5,118 nucleotides of DNA, taken from NCBI GenBank assembly GCA_020853655.1, contig JADYYL010000319.1:1-5118 (forward strand), given 5' to 3'. Both the position numbers and the translations under genes were made by a program. This stretch comes from Deltaproteobacteria bacterium. Lineage in GTDB: Bacteria > Bdellovibrionota_C > UBA2361 > SZUA-149 > JADYYL01. Numbering within the stretch: position 1 is the stretch's first letter; each line of letters opens with the position of its first letter. Positions 1 to 4,949 of the stretch are shown in pieces. The notes beneath the pieces were generated by a model that was not told where the DNA came from, did not search any database, and saw only the letters and a program-made list of their open reading frames with translations.

Positions 1-236
1 ACCGTCGCCAGCATCCCCATGTAGTCGGCTGAGACGCGATCAATACCTTGCACACTCGCTTGGACGCCGCGAAACATGTTTCCGCCGCCTAAGACGATAC
101 CGATTTCAATCTTCTGTTCGTGAACCTCTTTGATCTCGCGCGCGAAGCGCGTGATAATCTCCGGCTCGATACCGATGCCGCGCTGCCCCGCGAGGGCCTC
201 GCCGCTCATTTTCAATAAAATTCGCTTGTAGCTCAC
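1..236 (-). CDS. pyrH: UMP kinase (uridylate kinase), N-terminal part
   Basis: Bacterial UMP kinase makes UDP from UMP and ATP in the cytoplasm, an early step of pyrimidine nucleotide synthesis. It belongs to the amino acid kinase fold and is usually a hexamer of about 240 residues. The first 78 codons are present; the rest lies beyond base 1. Visible family motifs are the N-terminal strand YKRILLKMSGEAL (residues 3-15), the nucleotide-binding glycine loop LGGGNMFRG (49-57), and DRVSADYMGMLAT (66-78), which helps form the UMP site. The start is GTG at 236-234, preceded by AGGAG at 245-241 with a short 4-base gap. An ATG at codon 10 would remove the first strand and the conserved lysine, so GTG is preferred. 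The gene follows tsf on the same strand, as in the rpsB-tsf-pyrH-frr cluster, but after an unusually long spacer. Identity is very secure. Confidence 0.97.
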   Translation of the reverse strand, partial: MSYKRILLKMSGEALAGQRGIGIEPEIITRFAREIKEVHEQKIEIGIVLGGGNMFRGVQASVQGIDRVSADYMGMLAT

Positions 237-240
237 GACA

Positions 241-245
241 CTCCT
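241..245 (-). promoter_or_regulatory. Ribosome binding site of pyrH
   Basis: The minus strand reads AGGAG here, four bases before the GTG codon at 236-234. It supports the GTG start over the later in-frame ATG at 209-207. Confidence 0.65.
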
Positions 246-293
246 GATCGCTGAAACCGAAGAAACACCCGCATACGCCACCCGTGGAGACCG

Positions 294-440
294 TCATTTA
301 CGCCTGATTTGGGCTGAGCGCAAAGCATGAAGGTACGGTTCGAATCCGAACCAATATGACGCCCTGAAGAGGTCGGGGGCAAACGGAGGCAGCAAACGGG
401 AGAAAGAGAAACACCACCTTGAAATGGGGGCTCCTCTCAT
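294..440 (-). CDS. Doubtful 48-residue open frame between tsf and pyrH
   Basis: An ATG at 440-438 opens a frame ending in TGA at 296-294, just upstream of pyrH. The same frame is already stop-free back to about 543, but with no usable start codon there. The product would begin MRGAPISRWCFSF and is rich in Phe, Arg, Leu and Pro. I recognise no family. There is no clear Shine-Dalgarno sequence ahead of the ATG. It could be a chance frame in spacer DNA, which is the likelier reading, or a small co-transcribed peptide or leader. Confidence 0.12.
   Translation of the reverse strand: MRGAPISRWCFSFSRLLPPFAPDLFRASYWFGFEPYLHALRSAQIRRK
337..352. repeat. Perfect 6-bp inverted repeat (hairpin) in the tsf-pyrH spacer
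   Basis: GGTTCG at 337-342 and CGAACC at 347-352 are exact reverse complements around a 4-base loop. No T-run follows on either strand, so it is not a standard intrinsic terminator. It superficially resembles a tRNA T-arm, but no tRNA body surrounds it. An RNA-processing or stabilising stem in the operon transcript is possible. Confidence 0.45.
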
Positions 441-587
441 CGATGATCGCTCAAAACGCCGCGTTCGAACGACATCCGTGCTTTCAGAGGGTCGAGTGCA
501 CGACGAGGCGCGGGAATACCGAGGGGCGGAGCGTATTACTCACCAAAGGTATCTCCCGCCGCCAAGTATGGCACCGAGATCGCCTCA

Positions 588-1190
588 CTAGGAGAGAGAT
601 TCTCCCAGCTCGAACCGCTTAAAGCGGCGAAGGATGATTCGCTCACCGGTCCTACCTGCGAGACCGGTCACGAGATCGCCGATCTTCTTGCCGGCGCCAT
701 CCCGCATGTCGACCTGCTCGACGAGGCAGTTGTCTTCGAAAAACTTCTCGAGCTTCGCAGAGACGATCTTGTCGGCAACCTTCTCCTGTTGCGGCGTGAG
801 TTGCGATCGGAAAAGAGCGGTCTCGCTTTCAATCGTGGCCGCCGGAACTTGCTCGCGGTCGAGGAATCGAGGATTCGCCCAAGCGACGTGCATGGCGATG
901 CCCTTTGCCGTCTCACGGAAATCGTCGCCACGAGCCACAAAGTCCGTCTCGCAGTTCAGTTCGACGAGCACACCAACACGGGAGTTCGGGTGAAGGTAAG
1001 AATAAATCAGACCTTCCTTCGCTTCGCGGTCCATTCGCTTTCCGAGGGTCTTGAGCCCCTTCTTGCGAAGGTTCTCGATCGCGGCGTCCATATCGCCCTT
1101 CGTTTCCTCGAGGGCGTTCTTGCAATCCATCATCCCGACGCCAGTGCGCTCGCGGAGCTCTTTTACGAGTTGTGCGGTAATGTCAGCCAT
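588..1190 (-). CDS. tsf: Elongation factor Ts
   Basis: EF-Ts is the nucleotide exchange factor that releases GDP from EF-Tu in the cytoplasm so that EF-Tu can reload GTP. The 200-residue product starts with the UBA-like helical domain (about 1-55), including the signature RTGVGMMDCKNALEE (15-29). It continues with the core carrying ELNCETDFVAR (77-87), where TDFV at 82-85 is the motif that inserts into EF-Tu. The length is far below the roughly 280 residues of E. coli EF-Ts and close to the short Thermus form, so it seems to carry one core subdomain rather than two. The ATG at 1190 is set by an AAGGAG ten bases upstream and by the family's conserved start, MADITAQLVKELRE. It lies 168 bases after rpsB on the same strand, and the pair is probably co-transcribed. 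Confidence 0.99.
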   Translation of the reverse strand: MADITAQLVKELRERTGVGMMDCKNALEETKGDMDAAIENLRKKGLKTLGKRMDREAKEGLIYSYLHPNSRVGVLVELNCETDFVARGDDFRETAKGIAMHVAWANPRFLDREQVPAATIESETALFRSQLTPQQEKVADKIVSAKLEKFFEDNCLVEQVDMRDGAGKKIGDLVTGLAGRTGERIILRRFKRFELGESLS

Positions 1191-1200
1191 ACGACCATCT

Positions 1201-1206
1201 CTCCTT
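1201..1206 (-). promoter_or_regulatory. Ribosome binding site of tsf
   Basis: The minus strand reads AAGGAG here, ten bases before the ATG at 1190-1188. It is the strongest Shine-Dalgarno match among the minus-strand genes of the window. Confidence 0.75.
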
Positions 1207-1301
1207 CATCAATAAAACTTTTTACTAGTATTCCTCGCGTTCCGGCTCGTGCCGCCGCGAAAAGATCTGCTCGACTGCGCTACGGAATACACGTCACCGC
1301 G

Positions 1302-1317
1302 CGGGCAATTTCGCCCG
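1302..1317. repeat. GC hairpin in the rpsB-tsf spacer
   Basis: CGGGC at 1302-1306 and GCCCG at 1313-1317 pair perfectly around a 6-base loop, 42 to 57 bases past the rpsB stop on the minus strand. No T-run follows, so a Rho-independent terminator is not supported. A stem that protects or sets the cleavage of the rpsB-tsf transcript, or a weak attenuator, would fit its position. A second short stem, CGTCC/GGACG, lies nearer the rpsB stop at about 1338-1355. Confidence 0.4.
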
Positions 1318-1358
1318 GCGCGTGTAGGGAGGAAACGCGTCCGATCGATTGGACGGGT

Positions 1359-2465
1359 TTACTTGTCGGCGGTCGCTGTTGCTGCAGCGTCGGACGCAGG
1401 CGCCGTCTCTGCGGCACTCTGTGCAGGCGCTTCCGGAGCCACCGCAACAGGAGCAACCACTGGGGCAACAACCGGAGCAGCTGAGACAGCTCCCGAGTTC
1501 GAGGCGGAACGCTTATTGTCGTCCCGTCCCCGCGGCGTCGCATTCGCGATCTTTCCCGCGCGCACATTCTCTTCGTATTTCTTCTTGCCGTCAGCGATCG
1601 CCTCGCCAATGGCGCGAGCGAACAACCGAACTGCGCGACTTCCGTCGTCGTTCGATGGAATCGCGTAGGTGATGCTTTTCGGATCGCAGTTCGTATCAAC
1701 CAGCGCGACCACCGGAATGTCCAAACGACGAGCTTCCTTGACGGCGATGTCTTCACGCTTCACGTCGATGACAAACAAGAGTTGAGGAAGCGCGGTCATC
1801 TCGCGGATACCACCGAGCGAGAAGTTCAACTTCTCGATCTCTCGCGAGTAGTTCAACCGCTCTTTCTTCGTAAATTTCGTCTGCCCGCCGGTCTTTATCG
1901 ACTCCTCTTCGATCGCGAGAGTCTCTTCCAGCTTCTTCATTCGATCGATGCTGCGTCGAATCGTCGAGAAGTTTGTGAGCATTCCGCCGAGCCAACGCTT
2001 GGAAACGAAATACGCGCCACAACGAGACGCTTCCATTTGAACAGCTTCTTGAGCCTGTTTCTTCGTGCCCACGAAGAGGACGTTCCCGCCTTGAGCCACG
2101 ATATCAACGACGGCCTGACGCGCACGATTCCAGCACTGCACAGTGCGTGGAAGGCTGATGATGTGAATGCCGTTACGAACACCGTAGATGAATGGGGCCA
2201 TCGCTGGATTCCAGCGAGCCGTCTGGTGTCCGAAATGCACGCCCGCTTCTAGCAGGGTGCGAACGTTGACTTCGACCTTCTCGCGCGGCTCGAAAGCAGC
2301 GGTATCGATTGGTTCGATCGTCTTTGGTGAATTGGACCTGGGGCGCGGAGTCGCGTGGCGATTCCCGGGCTTATCCCCGTCGTTTTTCGAACGTTTCTTG
2401 CGGTCGTCTTTACGGTCGTCCGGAGCAGCTGCACCGGTAGCGAATGATTGCGATGTCGGTTCCAC
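1359..2465 (-). CDS. rpsB: 30S ribosomal protein S2 with N- and C-terminal extensions
   Basis: S2 binds the 30S subunit between head and body. The S2 core runs from about residue 65 to 300: VNVRTLLEAGVHFGHQTARWNP (67-88, the family's N-terminal signature), NVLFVGTKKQAQEAV (128-142), SKRWLGGMLTNFSTI (155-169), LPQLLFVIDVKREDIAV (226-242) and IPVVALVDTNCDPKSITYAIP (250-270). The protein is 368 residues against about 240 in E. coli. The surplus is an N-terminal stretch of about 64 residues, highly charged around DDRKDDRKKRSKND, and a C-terminal tail of about 65 residues rich in Ala, Pro and Val with near-repeats of VVAP. The start is GTG at 2465-2463. A TGA lies four codons upstream in frame, and I see no other ATG, GTG or TTG before the core, so the extension appears forced. 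The Shine-Dalgarno is weak (GAAG at 2476-2473). It is the first gene of the minus-strand operon. Confidence 0.98.
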   Translation of the reverse strand: MEPTSQSFATGAAAPDDRKDDRKKRSKNDGDKPGNRHATPRPRSNSPKTIEPIDTAAFEPREKVEVNVRTLLEAGVHFGHQTARWNPAMAPFIYGVRNGIHIISLPRTVQCWNRARQAVVDIVAQGGNVLFVGTKKQAQEAVQMEASRCGAYFVSKRWLGGMLTNFSTIRRSIDRMKKLEETLAIEEESIKTGGQTKFTKKERLNYSREIEKLNFSLGGIREMTALPQLLFVIDVKREDIAVKEARRLDIPVVALVDTNCDPKSITYAIPSNDDGSRAVRLFARAIGEAIADGKKKYEENVRAGKIANATPRGRDDNKRSASNSGAVSAAPVVAPVVAPVAVAPEAPAQSAAETAPASDAAATATADK

Positions 2466-2521
2466 GATTGTTCTTCAGATTCTTGGTTGTTCCTAACTTT
2501 CTCACCGCGTGAACGTTTGAA

Positions 2522-2558
2522 CGAAAACTTCGAAGCGCTTTTCCGCTTTCGAACTTCG
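2522..2558 (-). promoter_or_regulatory. Stem-loop in the rpsB leader
   Basis: On the transcript of the minus strand, TTCGAA-GCG (2553-2544, with one bulged A at 2547) pairs with CGC-TTCGAA (2537-2529) around a 6-base loop. An outer CGAA/TTCG stem (2558-2555 with 2525-2522) extends it past a small internal loop. It lies about 60-95 bases upstream of the rpsB GTG. In several bacteria S2 represses its own operon through a structure in the rpsB leader. That this stem plays that role here is inference from position only. Confidence 0.4.
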
Positions 2559-2586
2559 CCCGCCCCTTCACTCCAGCGCCGCTCAC

Positions 2587-2608
2587 GAAGCTTTCATAAA
2601 AAAGCTTC
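2587..2608. repeat. Perfect 8-bp inverted repeat upstream of rpsB
   Basis: GAAGCTTT (2587-2594) and AAAGCTTC (2601-2608) are exact reverse complements separated by 6 bases. The repeat lies about 120-145 bases upstream of the rpsB start. The spacing suits a dimeric DNA-binding protein site (half-site centres 14 bases apart). It could also be an RNA hairpin, but no T-run follows on either strand. A weak -10-like TATGAA overlaps it on the minus strand, with TTGGTG 19 bases further upstream, too loose to call a promoter. Confidence 0.4.
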
Positions 2609-2626
2609 TGACGGCGTCACCAAGAG

Positions 2627-3328
2627 GTGAGAAAATGCGATGTAATTCGTTCCTTCGGTTTCACCCGAAAAAACTCAGAGATATCGACGCGGGAGGGTAT
2701 CACGCACCGCATCGAACATCAACGCGGCCTGACAAGCAGCAACTCAACCAGCAGTTCAACCTACTTCCCGCCCCGATTGGGAGCGGCGATCAAACGTGCA
2801 GGTGCGAGCGCGGTCAGCGCTCCCATCCCACCCAACTTGCCGACCGGAGTATACCCCGAACGACGAAGAAACCTACACAGCAGCAAACCGCAAGGTTTGG
2901 GTCGTAATACAAGACGCGATTTCAATAGGACACGGGGTCGGCACCCACCGAGTTCGATCCCGGCGAGGTTCCGATTGCTCATGACCCGAACTTTTTCCGT
3001 CGTTCATGATAACCCATGGATCTTCTGCCGTAAATCAGTTTTTCATACTGGAATCCCTCGGGAATTTCCCGTATGGGGAGTGCCAAACCTGCGTAGTCCA
3101 TGGGATTCTCCCCGACTATCGCTCTCCTCGTGGGCATGCATTGCGACGCGGTTTGCGGTCTGGGCTGGAGAACAGGATGTGCTGGAGTTTGTCCTCGCGA
3201 GGCTTCGAGTCGCTACTCAAGTCTTTCGGAGACGTATTGCGAGACAATTTGCTCCGGAGTTGTTTCAAATCGGAAGCGCAATGAAAGTGGGATTCACGAT
3301 TGGATCGAACGACGTCACAGAACCTTGA
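2627..3328 (+). CDS. Doubtful 233-residue open frame running into murJ
   Basis: A GTG at 2627 opens 233 codons ending in TGA at 3326-3328, overlapping the proposed murJ start by 29 bases. I recognise no family, signal peptide or membrane segment. Against it: Arg, Ser and Pro are very frequent, with many rare-looking codons (CGA, AGA, AGG). A hand count gives about 54% G or C at third positions, against about 65% in the early codons of murJ. The AAGAG directly abuts the GTG. For it: such a length is unlikely by chance at this GC, and the last 55 residues (from about AGEQDVLEFVLARLR) look like plausible helical protein. It may be a decayed or wrongly framed gene, or simply non-coding. Confidence 0.13.
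   Translation: MRKCDVIRSFGFTRKNSEISTREGITHRIEHQRGLTSSNSTSSSTYFPPRLGAAIKRAGASAVSAPIPPNLPTGVYPERRRNLHSSKPQGLGRNTRRDFNRTRGRHPPSSIPARFRLLMTRTFSVVHDNPWIFCRKSVFHTGIPREFPVWGVPNLRSPWDSPRLSLSSWACIATRFAVWAGEQDVLEFVLARLRVATQVFRRRIARQFAPELFQIGSAMKVGFTIGSNDVTEP
2635..2907 (+). CDS. Doubtful 90-residue open frame with a strong ribosome binding site
   Basis: An ATG at 2635 follows GAGGTGA (2624-2630) after four bases, a near-perfect Shine-Dalgarno sequence. The 90-residue product is polar, rich in Arg, Gln, Pro and Thr, and ends in TTKKPTQQQTARFGS. No known domain is recognised and no hydrophobic core is apparent. It lies in a different frame from the 233-codon open frame over the same bases; at most one can be real. 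The ribosome binding site may be coincidental, since on the other strand this DNA lies just upstream of the rpsB leader. Confidence 0.12.
   Translation: MRCNSFLRFHPKKLRDIDAGGYHAPHRTSTRPDKQQLNQQFNLLPAPIGSGDQTCRCERGQRSHPTQLADRSIPRTTKKPTQQQTARFGS
3013..3113 (+). promoter_or_regulatory. Cluster of overlapping inverted repeats upstream of murJ
   Basis: Within 101 bases there are four exact complementary pairs: CCCATGGA (3013-3020) with TCCATGGG (3097-3104); GAATCCC (3051-3057) with GGGATTC (3102-3108); GGGGAG (3075-3080) with CTCCCC (3108-3113); and a local CGGG/CCCG stem (3059-3062 with 3068-3071). The first two share bases 3102-3104, and the second and third cross each other, so they cannot all form at once. 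Alternative pairing of this kind is typical of leader RNAs that switch, but no known riboswitch or T-box consensus was recognised. It lies 187-287 bases upstream of murJ. Confidence 0.3.
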
Positions 3329-4949
3329 GTCACGGAGCGTAGCGAAGGCAACCGGCATCGTCGGAGCGATGACCCTCGCCAGTCGCATTCTCGGAATGCT
3401 TCGCGATATGGTGATCGCGTCGTCTTTCGGGGCAAGCCTCGTTTCTGATGCCTTCTTTGTCGCGTTTCGCATTCCGAACTTTCTTCGTCGGGTTGTCGCC
3501 GAAGGCTCACTCGCGACCGCATTCGTGCCGGTCTTTACGGACGAGCTCCATCGATCGCAAGAGGCTGCGCGGAAAACATGGGGGTCCGCCCTTGCGCTCA
3601 CGCTGTTGATCACCCTGCCACTGACTCTCGCGGGGTTTTACTATGCCGATACGGTGGTCAATTTCATGGCCCCCGGGTTCGGCGTTGGTTCAGAGAAAAG
3701 CGAACTCGCATCCTCGCTTCTCATCGTGATGCTCCCCTACGCGGTTCTCGTCAGTATCATCGCGCTCGCCGCGAGTGGGCTCAATGCGCTTGGTTCGTTT
3801 GCGCTCCCCAGCCTTCCCTCAATCTTATTGAACATCGCGATGATCGGATCGATCCTTCTCGGTGGGCACCTCTTCGTCCGGCCCGTGTTCTCTCTTGCTG
3901 CAGGAGTCGTCTTCGGTGGTGTCGTTGCCACCGTGCTCCTGTTATTGGAGATGCGCTCGAAGGGTTTTCCCTTGCGCCTCGGTATGCCCTGGGGGTCGGA
4001 AGGATCGCGTCGCCTCTTCCGCCTTTTTCTGCCCGCGCTCATCAGCTCGTCGCTCTATCAGGTGATCGTCTTCATCAACAGCTTCCTTGCTTCGACGCTC
4101 GAGGAAGGAAGTATTTCCTGGCTCTACTACGCAGAGCGAATGTTCCAGTTTCCGCTGGGCGTGTTCGCCCTCGCACTCTCTACGGCCGCGCTTCCCCGTC
4201 TCTCCGTGCTCGCGTCTCGGGGGAACGATGCGGAGATGTCTCGAGAGCTGTGTCTCTTCCTCTCCTGGATTACCGTGCTGACGGTCCCTGCCGCATTTGC
4301 ACTGATCGGGTTCGCCGAACCCATCACGTCGCTGATGTATGAGCGCGGCTCTTTCGGGGCGGACAGCACGCTGCAGACGGCAGCCGCCCTCTCTTGCTTT
4401 AGCGTTGGATTGTGGACAATCAGCGCTCACAGCGTCGTCGTTCGCGCGTTTCTCGCAAAGAAAAACTCGACGATTCCGAGCATCGTATCGATTGCGGCCA
4501 TCTTGTTGAACATTGCGTTCGCGCTGATGCTGATGGGGCCAACCCGTCCGATAGCGGGAGGCGGATTCTTCGGGCTGATCTCCGAAGTCCAAGCGCGGTT
4601 AGCCATCTTTTCGTTCGGACATTCGGGCATCGCTCTCGCGGCGAGCCTTTCCTCGTTCTTCTCATTCTACGCACTGATCGCGTTCCTGCCCCGCGTCGGG
4701 CTTCAATGCTACTTCGAAGACATCATGCCCCCGATCATCAAGAGCTTCATCGCCTCGATGTTCATGCTCGCGCTGCTGAAAGGCCTCATGCTCCTGAACA
4801 TGCCCCGATTACTCGAGTGCTTGATCGGGATCCCACTTGGAGCGATCGTCTATTTCATCGCCGCACACCTGTTGCGCCTGCCGCACACGGCGCAAGCAAT
4901 CGAGGTGATTCAGGAGTGGCGAGCAGGACGTCGAGAACTCCTCCCGTAA
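3300..4949 (+). CDS. murJ: Lipid II flippase MurJ (MviN)
   Basis: MurJ is an inner-membrane transporter of the MOP superfamily that flips lipid II to the periplasmic face for peptidoglycan synthesis. The 549-residue product shows the family start, MTLASRILGMLRD (24-36), then SDAFFVAFRIPNFLRRVVAEG (49-69). The residues matching essential E. coli R18, R24, D39 and R52 are R29, R35, D50 and R63. The motif SWLYYAERMFQFPLGVFALAL (273-293) carries R280, matching E. coli R270, in the central cavity. Many hydrophobic segments follow to about 527, consistent with 14 membrane helices. An extra stretch of about 25 residues (415-439) sits between helices where E. coli has almost none. The start is TTG at 3300. 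A TGA closes the frame upstream at 3282-3284, and the first in-frame ATG (3369) would cut into helix 1. The Shine-Dalgarno is weak (GTGGGA at 3287-3292). The stop is TAA at 4947-4949. Confidence 0.97.
   Translation: MDRTTSQNLESRSVAKATGIVGAMTLASRILGMLRDMVIASSFGASLVSDAFFVAFRIPNFLRRVVAEGSLATAFVPVFTDELHRSQEAARKTWGSALALTLLITLPLTLAGFYYADTVVNFMAPGFGVGSEKSELASSLLIVMLPYAVLVSIIALAASGLNALGSFALPSLPSILLNIAMIGSILLGGHLFVRPVFSLAAGVVFGGVVATVLLLLEMRSKGFPLRLGMPWGSEGSRRLFRLFLPALISSSLYQVIVFINSFLASTLEEGSISWLYYAERMFQFPLGVFALALSTAALPRLSVLASRGNDAEMSRELCLFLSWITVLTVPAAFALIGFAEPITSLMYERGSFGADSTLQTAAALSCFSVGLWTISAHSVVVRAFLAKKNSTIPSIVSIAAILLNIAFALMLMGPTRPIAGGGFFGLISEVQARLAIFSFGHSGIALAASLSSFFSFYALIAFLPRVGLQCYFEDIMPPIIKSFIASMFMLALLKGLMLLNMPRLLECLIGIPLGAIVYFIAAHLLRLPHTAQAIEVIQEWRAGRRELLP

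Larger units (their letters stand above)
237..587. other. Long tsf-pyrH spacer without a convincing gene
   Basis: These 351 bases separate the tsf stop from the pyrH start. I see no tRNA, no hairpin followed by a T-run on the minus strand, and no good sigma-70 promoter. The best pair on the minus strand (TTGCGC, 17 bases, TAAATG, just above pyrH) matches consensus at only about half the positions. The spacer holds a perfect 6-bp hairpin (337-352), a 48-codon minus-strand open frame (440-294) and the pyrH ribosome binding site. The length is enough for a separate pyrH promoter or a processing site, but the sequence does not identify one. Confidence 0.6.
2466..3299. other. Divergent intergenic region between rpsB and murJ
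   Basis: These 834 bases separate two divergently read genes and must hold at least the rpsB operon promoter, and probably one for murJ. From left to right I see the rpsB leader stem (2522-2558), an 8-bp inverted repeat (2587-2608), a small TTCGG/CCGAA stem (2654-2669), a TATACT box on the minus strand (2853-2848) without a matching -35, and a cluster of inverted repeats (3013-3113). No promoter pair close to consensus is visible on either strand. Two overlapping plus-strand open frames (2627-3328 and 2635-2907) lack recognisable domains. No tRNA or known riboswitch consensus was recognised. Confidence 0.6.

Noticed and set aside
294..330. Possible pyrH promoter on the minus strand (TTGCGC, 17 bases, TAAATG)
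   Set aside because: Only about three of six positions match consensus in each box.
331..356. A GGTTCGAATCC string resembling a tRNA T-arm
   Set aside because: The 5-bp stem has a mismatch and no matching acceptor, D-arm or anticodon arm is found on either strand; the string is explained by a simple 6-bp inverted repeat.
1164..1210. Eight-codon mini-frame (ATG AAG GAG ...) overlapping the tsf start
   Set aside because: It is made of the tsf ribosome binding site itself and is most simply explained by chance.
789..1484. Long plus-strand open frame across tsf and the spacer
   Set aside because: It lies mostly antisense to tsf and to the S2 tail, whose protein families are certain; it is a shadow of their codon bias.
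2654..2674. TTCGG/CCGAA stem next to a run of A as a terminator
   Set aside because: The T-run lies on the 5' side of the stem on the minus strand, and the plus strand has A rather than T after it.
2848..2853. TATACT on the minus strand as a -10 box for rpsB
   Set aside because: No acceptable -35 sequence at 16-18 bases, and it would give a leader of nearly 400 bases.
2761..2982. 73-codon minus-strand open frame in the intergenic region
   Set aside because: No ribosome binding site, no recognised domain, and it overlaps other equally unsupported frames.
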